From assembly GCF_000830005.1 (NCBI RefSeq), contig NZ_CP010407.1, positions 8,568,001 to 8,632,000 on the forward strand: DNA of 64,000 nt. The letters run 5' to 3'. Origin of the DNA: Streptomyces vietnamensis (GTDB lineage Bacteria > Actinomycetota > Actinomycetes > Streptomycetales > Streptomycetaceae). Positions 1 to 8,707 of the stretch are shown here, piece by piece; position 1 is the first letter of the stretch, and every line of letters starts with the position of its first letter. Both the position numbers and the translations under genes were made by a program. The notes below the pieces were generated by a model, which saw only the letters and a list, made by a program, of their open reading frames with translations, ran no database searches and was not told the DNA's origin.

Positions 1-139
1 GGCGCAGCCTGCCGTGCGGGCCCACTGCGCCGCCCTCGGCGTCCCGTACACCGAGACCGGCTTCGTGGACTCGTACCGCCAGGCCCTCGGCCATCTGCAC
101 GAGGTGGGCGCGCCGCTCCGCTCCGAGGCCGCCGAGTAG
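1..139 (+). CDS. C-terminal end of a probable fatty acid desaturase (partial)
   Basis: Open frame entering from the left edge and stopping with TAG at 137-139; only about 45 residues are visible. The tail contains the stretch GVPYTETGFVDSYRQALGHL followed by HEVGAPLR. To me this resembles the end of streptomycete membrane fatty acid desaturases, which place a double bond in acyl chains. No histidine boxes lie in the visible part, so the family is a guess from the tail alone. Confidence 0.4.
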   Translation, partial: AQPAVRAHCAALGVPYTETGFVDSYRQALGHLHEVGAPLRSEAAE

Positions 140-223
140 GGTCGTACACCGAGGCGCTATGTGATCATCGGTCCGGGCGGGCGGCGACGCGCCCGGAGCG
201 GCAGAGAAGGGGGAGCTCTCACC

Positions 224-769
224 ATGAGCGGCGGCACCGTCACCACGGTCAGCAGCAACGGCACGTACTCGTTCACCAAGCCCAACAGGGAGGGCATCAC
301 CCTCCTCGCCGGGCTCGGTGTGGAGGGCGACGTCCACGCGGGCGTGACGGTCAAGCACCGGTCTCGCGTCGCGCAGGACCCCACCCAGCCCAACCTGCGG
401 CAGGTCCACCTCATCCACGCCGAACTCTTCGACGAGGTCGCCGGCGCCGGCTTCGAGGTCGCCCCCGGCGACCTCGGCGAGAACGTCACGACCCGGGGGA
501 TCGACCTCCTCGCCCTGCCCACCGGCACCCTCCTGCACCTCGGCGCGGAGGCCGTCGTCGAGGTCACCGGACTGCGCAACCCCTGCGCGCAGATCGACAA
601 CTTCCGGCACGGGCTGCTCAAGCAGGTCCTCGGCCGCGACGAGAACGGCGAGATCGTGCGCAAGGCGGGCATCATGGGCATCGTGCTCACCGGTGGGGAG
701 GTGCGGCCCGGCGACCCGATCCGGGCCGAACTGCCGGCCGAGCCGCACCGCCCGCTGGAGCGGGTCTGA
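224..769 (+). CDS. MOSC domain-containing protein
   Basis: 181 residues, essentially one MOSC domain. MOSC proteins (the C-terminal domain of molybdenum cofactor sulfurases, also YiiM-like stand-alone forms) bind sulfur or molybdenum cofactor through a conserved cysteine, here in TGLRNPCAQID. The N-terminal stretch GLGVEGDVHAG and the central GDLGENVTTRGIDL are the usual family signatures. The ATG at 224 is preceded by AGAAGGGGGAG, a good ribosome site, which favours it over an upstream in-frame start at 161. Neighbours give no pathway: a desaturase fragment upstream and a convergent esterase downstream. Cytoplasmic; substrate unknown. Confidence 0.85.
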   Translation: MSGGTVTTVSSNGTYSFTKPNREGITLLAGLGVEGDVHAGVTVKHRSRVAQDPTQPNLRQVHLIHAELFDEVAGAGFEVAPGDLGENVTTRGIDLLALPTGTLLHLGAEAVVEVTGLRNPCAQIDNFRHGLLKQVLGRDENGEIVRKAGIMGIVLTGGEVRPGDPIRAELPAEPHRPLERV

Positions 770-782
770 GCGTCCGGGGTTC

Positions 783-846
783 CACCCCTCCAGAGGTCTC
801 ACCCCTCCGGAGGTCTCATCCCTCCAGAGGTTTCACCCTTCCAGAG
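783..846. repeat. 17-bp direct tandem repeat, four copies
   Basis: Four head-to-tail copies at 783-799, 800-816, 817-833 and 834-846 (last one partial) of CACCCCTCCAGAGGTCT with one to three substitutions. Each unit contains the near-palindrome CCTCCNGAGG. The array fills the gap between two convergent genes, and the fourth copy holds the stop codon of the esterase gene on the minus strand (833-835). Confidence 0.85.
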
Positions 847-2209
847 CGCAGGAGTTGACCACGTCACCGCCCGCCGGCCGCGCGATCGTGCGGTCCGCGG
901 GCGGCGCCGTACCCTCCTCGACCCAGCGCGTCAGGGCGTCGAACGCGGAGCGGTAGCAGGGCAGGATCGGCCGCAGCCGGTCCGGATACGTGTCGTAGAG
1001 ACCGTCCGTGTGCGTCCCGTCCTGCACCGTGTAGTAGCGGTGCAGCCCACCCCGGCCCCGCGCGTCGATCATCCGCGCGTACACGTCGGAGTCCGTGGCG
1101 ATCGGCAGCAGGGTGTCGAGGTCGCCGTGGAGCGTGATGAGCGGCTTGCCGATGCGGCCGGTGAGCGCGACCTTCGCGACCGCGCGGTGGACGGACGCGG
1201 GCCGGGAGGCGTAGTCGTAGGCGGCGTCCGAGGCACAGGGCGCGAAGATCTGCTCCACGGTCCCGCCGGCCGTGGAACCGGGGCAGGCCGGATCGTACGA
1301 GGGATCGAACTCGGCCCGGAAGAGCTTCTGCGTCAGACCCCAGTAGGCCTTCTCGTGGTACGGCCACAGGAAGCGCGAGCCGGGCGCGAAGCCCGCCGCG
1401 ATCAGGTCCTCGTCGGTGGCGAGACCCTGCGACCTGGCCACCGTCACCGGCAGGCTCGTCAGGAGGTTCGGGCCCCGCGTGGTCCACAGCACGCCCTCCC
1501 AGTCGACCCCGCCGTCGTACAGCTCGGGCCGGTTCTCCAGCTGCCAGCGCGTGAGGTAGCCGGCGTTGGAGATGCCGGTCATGTACGTGCGTTCCGGCGC
1601 GCGCCCGTAGCGCTGCCGTACGACCTTCTTGGCGGCCCGCGTCAGCTCGGTCACCCGGCGGTTCCACTCGGCGACCGCGTCGCCGGGCTCCCGTCCGTCG
1701 GTGAAGAAGTCCGGGCCGGTGTTGCCCTTGTCGGTGGCGGCGTAGGCGAAGCCCCGGGCGAGCACCTGGTCGGAGATCAGCGCGTCCGTGGAGTACTGGC
1801 GTCGGGAGCCGGGGGCGCCGGTGACGACGAGCCCGCCGTTCCAGTGGTCGGGCAGCCGGATGACGAACTGCGCGTCATGGGCCCAGCCGTGGGTGGCGTT
1901 GAGGCGGGAGTCGTCGGGGAAGTAGCCGTCGATCTGGACGCCCGGCACCCCCGAGGGGTTGCGGGTCGCCTTCGCGGCGAGACCGGCTTGGTCCCCCAGG
2001 TCGGTGTACGGGGTGCCGGCGAGCCCGGCGGTCGTCAGGTCGTCCAGACAGGCGGACTGCTGACGCTCGGCACCGGGCACATGGACCCGGCCCTGACGCG
2101 CGCAGTGCGCGGCGGCCGGAGTCTCGGCCCCGGCGGGGCTCGCGGGGGCGAGGACGGTGACCCCGGTGAGGAGCGCGGCGAACAGGGGGACGCCTGGGAA
2201 CAGGCGCAT
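833..2209 (-). CDS. Secreted tannase/feruloyl-esterase-like alpha/beta hydrolase
   Basis: 458 residues with an N-terminal Sec signal peptide (MRLFPG, then a hydrophobic run ending SPAGAET). The mature part looks like the tannase-like alpha/beta hydrolase group: a nucleophile-elbow motif TGISNAGY, a probable acid in HGDLDTLLPI and a probable catalytic histidine in QDGTHTDGL near the C-terminus. Several cysteines (CARQG, ACLDD, PACPG, APCAS, LPCYR, NSCAL) suggest disulfides, as expected for an exported enzyme. It probably cleaves ester bonds in plant phenolics or polyester oligomers; the substrate is not certain. The ATG at 2209 has GGAGGCCC immediately upstream. Its stop lies inside a 17-bp repeat array. 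A polyester oligomer hydrolase is an alternative reading. Confidence 0.7.
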   Translation of the reverse strand: MRLFPGVPLFAALLTGVTVLAPASPAGAETPAAAHCARQGRVHVPGAERQQSACLDDLTTAGLAGTPYTDLGDQAGLAAKATRNPSGVPGVQIDGYFPDDSRLNATHGWAHDAQFVIRLPDHWNGGLVVTGAPGSRRQYSTDALISDQVLARGFAYAATDKGNTGPDFFTDGREPGDAVAEWNRRVTELTRAAKKVVRQRYGRAPERTYMTGISNAGYLTRWQLENRPELYDGGVDWEGVLWTTRGPNLLTSLPVTVARSQGLATDEDLIAAGFAPGSRFLWPYHEKAYWGLTQKLFRAEFDPSYDPACPGSTAGGTVEQIFAPCASDAAYDYASRPASVHRAVAKVALTGRIGKPLITLHGDLDTLLPIATDSDVYARMIDARGRGGLHRYYTVQDGTHTDGLYDTYPDRLRPILPCYRSAFDALTRWVEEGTAPPADRTIARPAGGDVVNSCALEG

Positions 2210-2374
2210 GGTGGGCCTCCGGTGGGACGACGGGAAAGGGGTGCGGCGCCACATCGTGCGGCGCACCACTGCCGCCGGGCCATGGGTGGAGACCACAGCG
2301 AAGGCAGTCGTCCTATGGGGAGCGAAGACGGCGTGGAACGGGCGGAGTCCTCTCAGGAGGGGGCGTACGGCCGA

Positions 2375-3265
2375 CTAGGAGGGGCGTACGGCCATCGCGT
2401 CGAGCGCTTCGAGGAGCGCGGGCAGCTGGGGCCCCCGGGTCACGGGCAGCACCTCGCGCGGCAGCTCGTCGAGGAGCACGAACGCCATGTCGTCCGCCTT
2501 GGCCACGAGCGACCAGCCGGGACCGTCGGCACGCAGCATCCCGGCCGCCGAGCGCACCCGGCCCACCGGCGGGGGCTCCTCCACATAGCCGCGCAGCTCG
2601 TCCAGGGCCTTCCTGACGCCGGTGTACGGGGAGGGGGCGGAGGTCGGGGCCGGCGGCTGGGCCTGGGATCGGAGCTCGGCCCGGGCCTGCGGTGACGCCG
2701 GACTGCCGGCTCCCGTGGGCTCCGTGCCGCGCGCCGTCGTCGTCGGCGCCGCCGGCTCACCGCCCGTGCCTTCGTCGTCCACCCGGGCCCGCCAGGCGGC
2801 CCAATGGAGCGCCACCTCGTCGGCGCCCAGTCGCCGCTGCGCCGGGCCCCACTCCTCGCCGGAGGGCGGGACCAGCGGTGCGGGATCGCCCTCCTGCGGC
2901 TCCGGGTCGTGCGGGGCCGGGACGCCGGGGGCGACGGTCGCCACGGGCAGCGGCCAGCCGGGCAGCCCGGCCACCACCGAGCGCTCGTCGGGCGAGAGGT
3001 CGTAGGCCATGCCGCAGTCCCAGGAGGAGATGGCCACCGCGACGAGCGACACGTCGTCGACGACGACCGTCCAGCGGGCTCCGTGCCCGTCCTGGCCGAA
3101 CACGAGCCCGTACCCCTCGGCGTACGGCCGCAGGCCCAGCGCGGCGCAGGCCGCCGGGTAGTCGTCACCGAGCACGCTGGGGAAGCGCCCGGGCGTCAGC
3201 AGTGCCGCGGTCAGCACAAAGAGCGCGTCGGCATCGGCCTCGGCGATCGGGTCCGTACCGGCCAC
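2375..3265 (-). CDS. Hypothetical protein with proline-rich linker
   Basis: 296 residues if translation starts at the GTG at 3265, which follows GGGGAGG at a good distance; the frame stays open further upstream but without a better site. I do not recognise the family. There is a globular N-terminal half (LFVLTAALLTPGRFPSVL, then VVDDVSLVAVAISSWDCGMA), an Ala/Pro/Thr-rich low-complexity linker around residues 140-220, and a short C-terminal domain ending in an EALDAMA helix. No signal peptide or membrane segment. The N-terminal half is reminiscent of immunity or SUKH-like cytoplasmic proteins, but I see no motif that would fix that. Confidence 0.7.
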   Translation of the reverse strand: MAGTDPIAEADADALFVLTAALLTPGRFPSVLGDDYPAACAALGLRPYAEGYGLVFGQDGHGARWTVVVDDVSLVAVAISSWDCGMAYDLSPDERSVVAGLPGWPLPVATVAPGVPAPHDPEPQEGDPAPLVPPSGEEWGPAQRRLGADEVALHWAAWRARVDDEGTGGEPAAPTTTARGTEPTGAGSPASPQARAELRSQAQPPAPTSAPSPYTGVRKALDELRGYVEEPPPVGRVRSAAGMLRADGPGWSLVAKADDMAFVLLDELPREVLPVTRGPQLPALLEALDAMAVRPS

Positions 3266-3365
3266 GGCATCCTCCCCATCTGGTCGTCGGCGCACCTTAA
3301 CCACCGAGTAACCCGCACGTCGAGGGTCTTCGCCCCGGAACCTCGGCTCCTTCAGGGCGCGCCCG

Positions 3366-3737
3366 TCACGGGTCACCGGCCCGCTGGGTCGGCGACGGGT
3401 CCCGCAGGCCGAGCAGCGAGCGTGCGACGGTGGTCGGGGACTGGTTCCGTTCCCGGGCGAGGGTGATCAGGGCCCGGCAGGCCAGTTCGTTCACGCCGAA
3501 GGTGAGCATGCCGGGGGAGACCCGGCTCGCCGCCTCCTCCGCCCGGGCCGGGTCGTCCTCGGCGCAGGCGGCCACGTACTCGGCGGCCGCCTCGAAGAGG
3601 TTGTGCCCCTGCCGGGGGCGCGGTGGTGCCGGCGCGGCGGTTTCGGGCGCCTTCCGGCTGGAGGGGAGGAGTCTGCGCAGTCTTTCCGGAACTCGTGCCA
3701 CGGCCCGCCGCCTTTCCCGGGCACGACTGCCCGGCAT
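3366..3737 (-). CDS. Small hypothetical protein, basic N-terminus
   Basis: 123 residues. The first 45 are Arg/Pro-rich and probably disordered; the rest is helical (NLFEAAAEYVAACAEDDPAR, ELACRALITLARERNQSPTT). No family recognised. The ATG at 3737 has no Shine-Dalgarno, but TACCGT lies about ten bases upstream, so a leaderless transcript is possible. An 11-bp palindrome (3739-3749) touches the start. It stands between an unknown gene and a methyltransferase on the same strand and may be co-transcribed with them. Confidence 0.6.
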   Translation of the reverse strand: MPGSRARERRRAVARVPERLRRLLPSSRKAPETAAPAPPRPRQGHNLFEAAAEYVAACAEDDPARAEEAASRVSPGMLTFGVNELACRALITLARERNQSPTTVARSLLGLRDPSPTQRAGDP

Positions 3738-3873
3738 TTCTACGGTAGACAGTGAACTGCCGGTAAAGAAGGGTGCGTTGGCATCCTTGGCGGGCCTGTG
3801 GGACGAGTTCGGTGCGGCGGAGGCCCGCGTACGTGCCGTCCGCCGCCCAGTCCTCGCGGACGGCGTCCGGCGC

Positions 3874-4479
3874 TCAGTCCTCGCGGACGGCGAGGGCCAG
3901 ATAGCGCGCGTCCTCGTCGACGTAGCTGACGAGCCGCCAGCCGGCCTCGGCGAGCAGGGGGCGCAGCCGGGGCTCGGCCCGCAGGTCGTCCGGTGTGATC
4001 TGCCGGCCGTGACGGGCGGCGAGGGCGGCTCGCCCGATCGGGTGGAACAGCGCGAGCTTGCCGCCGGGCCGTACGACGCGGGCGAGTTCCCGCAGGTCGG
4101 CGACGGGTTCGGCGAGGTGCGAGATGAGCCCCGCCCCGAAGACGGCGTCGAGCGCGCCGTCGCGCACCGGCAGCCGGCCGACGTCGGCGAGCAGCAGCGT
4201 CCCGCCGTCCTCGCCGCCGCGTCCTGCACTGACGGCCCGTTCGATCATCTCGGGGGTGAGATCGGCTCCGAGCACCGTGCCGGAGGGACCGACGGCGGCG
4301 CGGAGCGGCGGGAGCGCGCGCCCGGTCCCGCAGCCGGCGTCGAGGACGGCGTCGCCGGGGCGCAGGCCGAGCTCGTCCACGGCCGCGGCGTACGCGGGGC
4401 CGTCGTCGGGGAACCGGCTGTCCCAGTCGGCGGCGCGGGCGCCGAAGAACTCTCGTACATGCGTGGGGTCATCGCTCAT
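3874..4479 (-). CDS. Class I SAM-dependent methyltransferase
   Basis: 201 residues, one Rossmann-type methyltransferase domain of the UbiE/Methyltransf_11 type. Motif I is VLDAGCGTGRALPPL, the acidic end of strand 2 is LGADLTPEMIERA, and motif post-I to III runs through LLLADVGRLPVRDGALDAVF and VVRPGGKLALFHPIG. The ATG at 4479 (MSDDPTHV) is preferred over a start ten codons upstream, because the family begins with a short helix (REFFGARAADWDSRF) before motif I. The acceptor is unknown. It is divergent from the MHYT/conservon block across a 160-bp promoter region. Confidence 0.85.
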   Translation of the reverse strand: MSDDPTHVREFFGARAADWDSRFPDDGPAYAAAVDELGLRPGDAVLDAGCGTGRALPPLRAAVGPSGTVLGADLTPEMIERAVSAGRGGEDGGTLLLADVGRLPVRDGALDAVFGAGLISHLAEPVADLRELARVVRPGGKLALFHPIGRAALAARHGRQITPDDLRAEPRLRPLLAEAGWRLVSYVDEDARYLALAVRED

Positions 4480-4593
4480 GTGCTCATGATCTCGCACCAT
4501 TCCGCACACGGAGGGGTGAACGTTCTGTGTGCACGTTCGAGCTCGGCCTGATCGTTCGGGACCATCTCTCTGTCATATTCCAACAGCTTTCGA

Positions 4594-4615
4594 AATGCGC
4601 CCCCAATGCGCCCCC
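4594..4615. repeat. 11-bp tandem direct repeat in divergent promoter region
   Basis: AATGCGCCCCC occurs twice head to tail, at 4594-4604 and 4605-4615, 26 bp before the MHYT gene start, in the shared intergenic region with the methyltransferase. A further inverted pair, GAACGT and ACGTTC, lies at about 4517-4537. Either could be a regulator site; no known regulator matches by eye. Confidence 0.5.
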
Positions 4616-4640
4616 CGCTGCGCACTAGCGTCCCTGAGCC

Positions 4641-5474
4641 ATGGGACACCTGGACCACGCCACCTTCGGCTGGCTGACACCCGTGCTGTCGTACGCGATG
4701 GCCTGCATCGGCGCCGCCCTCGGGCTGCGCTGCACCGTACGAGCGCTCGACGCGACCGGCCGGTCACGGCGCAACTGGCTGCTCACCGCCGCCTCCGCGA
4801 TCGGCACCGGCATCTGGACGATGCACTTCGTGGCGATGCTCGGATTCGGCGTGACGGGCACCGACATCCGGTACGACGTTCCGCTCACCCTCCTCAGCCT
4901 CGTCATGGCGATGGCCGTCGTCGGGGTCGGCGTCTTCGCCGTCGGCTACGGACGCGACCGGGTCCGCTCGCTCCTGATCGGCGGACTGACCACGGGCATC
5001 GGCGTGGCGAGCATGCACTACCTGGGCATGGCCGCACTCCGGCTCCACGGCCAGGTGCGCTACGACCCGCTGCTCGTCGGCCTCTCGGTGCTGATCGCCG
5101 TCGTCGCCGCCACGGCCGCGCTCTGGGCGGCGCTCAACATCCACGCGCCCGTGGCCGTGGCCGTCGCCTCGCTCGTGATGGGCGCGGCCGTCACCAGCAT
5201 GCACTACACCGGCATGTTCGCCGTGCGGATCGAGGTCGCACCCTCCGGCGCTCCCCTCCCGGGAGCCATGCTCATGCAGTTCATCTTCCCCCTCGCCGTC
5301 GGCCTCGGCTCGTACCTGTTCATCACGTCCGCCTTCGTCGCCCTCACCCCGACGGCCAAGGAACGCGCCGCGTACGCCTCCGCCGGACGACTCACCGAAC
5401 CGGACGAACGCGCGGTCGACGTCGCACCGCCCGGCTTCCGCACCGCGGAAGCGGCCCGTACACCCCTCACCTGA
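4641..5474 (+). CDS. MHYT domain integral membrane sensor
   Basis: 277 residues with about seven hydrophobic helices and the three diagnostic MHYT motifs: WTMHFVAML near residue 54, ASMHYLGMA near 116 and TSMHYTGMF near 183. The Met/His residues at helix ends are proposed in the family to bind a metal (copper) and to sense O2, CO or NO. There is no GGDEF, EAL or kinase domain attached, only a short cytoplasmic C-terminal tail, so any output must pass through a partner. It lies 71 bp upstream of the conservon kinase CvnA on the same strand, so the two probably share a transcript, making it a candidate membrane input for that system. Confidence 0.9.
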   Translation: MGHLDHATFGWLTPVLSYAMACIGAALGLRCTVRALDATGRSRRNWLLTAASAIGTGIWTMHFVAMLGFGVTGTDIRYDVPLTLLSLVMAMAVVGVGVFAVGYGRDRVRSLLIGGLTTGIGVASMHYLGMAALRLHGQVRYDPLLVGLSVLIAVVAATAALWAALNIHAPVAVAVASLVMGAAVTSMHYTGMFAVRIEVAPSGAPLPGAMLMQFIFPLAVGLGSYLFITSAFVALTPTAKERAAYASAGRLTEPDERAVDVAPPGFRTAEAARTPLT

Positions 5475-5475
5475 C

Positions 5476-5502
5476 ACCCCGACGCACAGCACCCCGACGC
5501 AC
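5476..5502 (+). repeat. 12-bp direct repeat pair
   Basis: ACCCCGACGCAC at 5476-5487 and again at 5491-5502 (15-bp period), between the MHYT gene and cvnA. Probably a local duplication; no function seen. Confidence 0.6.
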
Positions 5503-5545
5503 GACACACCGCACCAGAGACGGACGCAGCCGGAACGAGGAGGCC

Positions 5546-8500
5546 ATGCGAACTCCCCGCAAGACCAAGGACGCCGAGGCGGCCACACCGCCACCGGCGG
5601 CCGCGCGCGGGCGGCGCGCACACGCGGGCCCGCCCGCCGACGAGCAGGGGGAGCGGACCCCCGAGACCTCCCCGACCACGGACCACGAGGACACCTCGGC
5701 GGCGGGCACCACCGCCCACCCCGCCGGGCACTTCGTCGCCGGAGGCACCGACCGCTTCGCGGAGGCCTCCGCACGGCCCGAGGCCTCCACCGGGTCGCAC
5801 GCGCCCGACGCGCGCCGTGTCCGCCCCGCGTTCCAGGGACTGCGCCCGCGCACGGTCCGCGCCAAGATCGTCTCGCTCCTCATGGTTCCGGTCGTCTCCC
5901 TCTGCGCCCTCTGGGGCTTCGCCACCGTCACCACCGCGCAGGACGTCTCCCGCCTCCGCCGGCTCCAGCACGTCGACGCCGAGATCCGCGAGCCCGTGAC
6001 GGCCGCCCTCACCGCCCTCCAGGCCGAACGGCGCGCCGCCGTACGGCAGGTCGCGGCGCCCGGAGCCACCCGGGCCGCCGAGCTCAAGGACCGGATCCGG
6101 CGGACGGACGAGGCCGTCGACCGGCTCCGCCTGGACGGCACGCACACCGTCGGCGACACCGGCGACCTGCCCGGCGACGTCGCCGGCCGCATCAGCGCGT
6201 TCGTCGGCAAGGTCGAAGGCCTCGCCCGGCTCCGTACCGCCGCGGCCGACGGGCGAGCCGACTGGGACCAGGTGTACGAGGAGTACACGGACACCATCTC
6301 CGCCGCCTTCGCCGTCGGCGGCGCCCTCACCGGCATCCAGGAGGCCGAACAGGGGTCCGCCGCGCGCGTACTCCTCGAATTCGGCCGGGCCGGCGAGATG
6401 CTGTCCCGCGAGGACGCCCTCCTCACCTCCGCCCACCTCACCGGCCGGCTCACCGCGGACCGCCTCCGCGAGTTCTCCGGAGCCGTCGAGACCCGGCGTA
6501 CCCTCACCGTCTCGGCCACCGCCGACCTGCCCGCCGCCGAACGTGCCGCCTGGGCCCGGCTCTCCGCCGGCGGCGACCACACCCGGCTCATCCGGGCGGA
6601 GGACCGGGTCAGTGCCGCCGACCCGGGCCGCCCCGCCGCCCAGGCGGTCACCTCCACCGAGTGGGACGACGCCCTCACGGCCGTACACGGCGGACTCGCC
6701 GTGATCGAGACCGACGCGCGCCGCGCGGCCGCCGACCGCTCCGACCCCTTCGCCGGCGTCCTCACGGCGAGCGGAGCGGCGGTCGTCCTCGGCCTCGCCG
6801 CCGTCGCCGCCTCGCTCGTCATCTCCGTGCGGATCGGCCGCGGCCTCGTCGTCGAACTCGTCAGCCTCCGCAACACCGCCCTCGGCATCGCCCGCCGCAA
6901 ACTCCCCGCCGCCATGCGCCGGCTCCGCGCCGGCGAGGAGATCGACGTCCAGGCCGAAGCCCCGCCCGGACCCGTCTCCCCGGACGAGATCGGACAGGTC
7001 GGCGAGGCCCTCACCACCGTCCACCGCGCGGCGCTCTCCGCCGCCGTCGAACGCGCCGAACTCGCCAGCGGAATCTCCGGAGTCTTCGTCAACCTCGCCC
7101 GCCGCAGCCAGGTCCTCGTCCACCGCCAGCTCAACCTCCTGGACAGCATGGAGCGACGCGCCGACGACCCCAACGAACTCGGAGACCTCTTCCGGCTCGA
7201 CCACCTCACCACCCGCATGCGGCGCCACGCCGAGAGCCTGATCATCCTCTCCGGAGCCGCACCCGGCCGCGCCTGGCGCATGCCCGTCCCCCTCACCAAC
7301 GTCGTCCGCGCCGCCGTCTCCGAGATCGAGGACTACGCGCGCGTGGAGGTGCGCCGGCTCCCCGAGACGGCCGTCGTCGGCGGAGCCGTCGCCGACCTCA
7401 CCCACCTCCTGGCCGAACTCATCGAGAACGCCGCCCAGTTCTCCCCGCCCCACACCAAGGTGCGGGTCAGCGGCGAACCCGTCGGCAACGGCTACGCCCT
7501 GGAGATCGAGGACCGGGGACTCGGCATGGGCAAGGAGACCCTCGCCGAGGCGAACGCCCGCATCGCCCAGTCCGAGGCCCTCGACCTCTTCGACAGCGAC
7601 CGGCTCGGCCTCTTCGTGGTCAGCCGCCTCTCCTCCCGCCACGACATCAAGGTCCACCTGCGGACCTCCCCCTACGGCGGGACGACCGCCGTGGTCCTGC
7701 TCCCGACCGAGCTGCTCCAGGGCGCGCTGCCACCCGGCCACGGCGCCCCGGTGAGCGGCCCCGACACGCCCCGTACCGCAACCCCACGCGCGGGGAGCCC
7801 CCGCACGCACGCCTCGGACGGACCGGGCGCCACCGGCGGGCCCGGCGAGACCCTGCGCACCGACGACGCGCGCGCCGCGCGGGAGCGCGAGGAGGCGCGC
7901 CGCGCCGAGGCCCGCCGCTTCGGCCGGCCCCAGATCCCGCAGCCCGCCCCGCAGGTCGGCCCGCCCGCCCCGACGGCCCCCGCACTCCCCGGCCCTTCGG
8001 CCCCGCCCGTCGCCGCCGGACGCCTGAGCTCCCCGCAGCCGCCGGCCGGAGCGCAGCCCGGGAGCATGCCCCGGCAGACGGACGGATCGCGGCACCCGGG
8101 CCCGCCGCAGCCCCCGCCCGCCTCCCGCCCGCAGCCACTGGCGCGCCCGACCGCCGTGCCCGCGCTCTCGGCCCGACCGGAACCCGGAGCGGCGCCGGGA
8201 GCAGGGCCGGTGCCCGGAGCCGGATCGGAGGCCGGAGCCGGGTCGGGATCCGCTCCCGCGGGAGTCACCGAACTGCGCCGCCGCGGCCCCTCCGTACCGA
8301 CGCCTCCGCGGGAGCAGCCACCGGCTGCCGCACCGGCCACCGGGGCCGGACACGGGGGCCCCGGTGGCCAGGGCGACCCTGCCACGGGACCCGACGCGGT
8401 CATCGGCCACGGTGATTCCGGGAGCGAACTGCCCCGTCGTGTACGGCAGGCGAGCCTCGTTCCGCAGCTGCGCGAGGCACCGGCCCCGACGCCGGTGTCC

Positions 8501-8707
8501 GTACCGACCGCACCCGACACGGACACACGCACCCCGGAACAGGTCCGGGACCGCATGGCGGCGTACCGGGACGGCTGGCAGCGGGGCGGCGGCGCCGCCC
8601 CCGGCACCAGACGGCCCCTCGGCACGGGCTTCGGCACCGACACGCGCCATGACGCCGGCCACGGCACCGCCCCTCTCGACCCTCGCTCCGAAGGAGACGA
8701 CGCATGA
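5546..8707 (+). CDS. cvnA: Conservon sensor kinase-like protein CvnA
   Basis: 1053 residues starting at the ATG after GAGGAGG; an upstream in-frame extension overlaps the MHYT gene and is not real. Order: a disordered N-terminus (about 1-105), a membrane helix (IVSLLMVPVVSLCALWGF, about 107-130), an extracellular nitrate/nitrite-sensor-like helical domain (about 130-400), a second membrane helix near 402-430 with a HAMP-like region, then a GHKL ATPase with N box ELIENAAQFSPP (about 622) and G1 box EDRGLGMGKE (about 655). The last 330 residues are Pro/Ala/Gly-rich and disordered. As in other conservons there is no obvious phospho-accepting histidine box. It is translationally coupled to cvnB (ATGA overlap at 8704). 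It probably transmits an external signal to the CvnB-C-D GTPase complex at the membrane. Confidence 0.92.
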   Translation: MRTPRKTKDAEAATPPPAAARGRRAHAGPPADEQGERTPETSPTTDHEDTSAAGTTAHPAGHFVAGGTDRFAEASARPEASTGSHAPDARRVRPAFQGLRPRTVRAKIVSLLMVPVVSLCALWGFATVTTAQDVSRLRRLQHVDAEIREPVTAALTALQAERRAAVRQVAAPGATRAAELKDRIRRTDEAVDRLRLDGTHTVGDTGDLPGDVAGRISAFVGKVEGLARLRTAAADGRADWDQVYEEYTDTISAAFAVGGALTGIQEAEQGSAARVLLEFGRAGEMLSREDALLTSAHLTGRLTADRLREFSGAVETRRTLTVSATADLPAAERAAWARLSAGGDHTRLIRAEDRVSAADPGRPAAQAVTSTEWDDALTAVHGGLAVIETDARRAAADRSDPFAGVLTASGAAVVLGLAAVAASLVISVRIGRGLVVELVSLRNTALGIARRKLPAAMRRLRAGEEIDVQAEAPPGPVSPDEIGQVGEALTTVHRAALSAAVERAELASGISGVFVNLARRSQVLVHRQLNLLDSMERRADDPNELGDLFRLDHLTTRMRRHAESLIILSGAAPGRAWRMPVPLTNVVRAAVSEIEDYARVEVRRLPETAVVGGAVADLTHLLAELIENAAQFSPPHTKVRVSGEPVGNGYALEIEDRGLGMGKETLAEANARIAQSEALDLFDSDRLGLFVVSRLSSRHDIKVHLRTSPYGGTTAVVLLPTELLQGALPPGHGAPVSGPDTPRTATPRAGSPRTHASDGPGATGGPGETLRTDDARAAREREEARRAEARRFGRPQIPQPAPQVGPPAPTAPALPGPSAPPVAAGRLSSPQPPAGAQPGSMPRQTDGSRHPGPPQPPPASRPQPLARPTAVPALSARPEPGAAPGAGPVPGAGSEAGAGSGSAPAGVTELRRRGPSVPTPPREQPPAAAPATGAGHGGPGGQGDPATGPDAVIGHGDSGSELPRRVRQASLVPQLREAPAPTPVSVPTAPDTDTRTPEQVRDRMAAYRDGWQRGGGAAPGTRRPLGTGFGTDTRHDAGHGTAPLDPRSEGDDA

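Noticed and set aside
783..846. Repeat array as a small CRISPR
   Set aside because: Units are head to tail with no spacers, imperfect and only 17 bp; there are no cas genes.
1010..2695. Long plus-strand frame opposite the tannase-like gene and part of the next gene
   Set aside because: The minus strand encodes an enzyme with signal peptide and catalytic motifs; the plus-strand product has none and extends over two genes.
4529..5545. Upstream extension of the CvnA frame to 4529
   Set aside because: The extension overlaps the MHYT gene with its three MHYT motifs; a strong GAGGAGG ribosome site precedes the internal ATG at 5546.
5204..8662. Very long open frame (about 1150 codons) on the minus strand opposite the conservon kinase gene
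   Set aside because: It is a GC-content artefact: the third-position GC pattern belongs to the plus-strand frame, which has recognisable HAMP and HATPase motifs, while the minus-strand translation is Gly/Arg/Ala-rich and low complexity.
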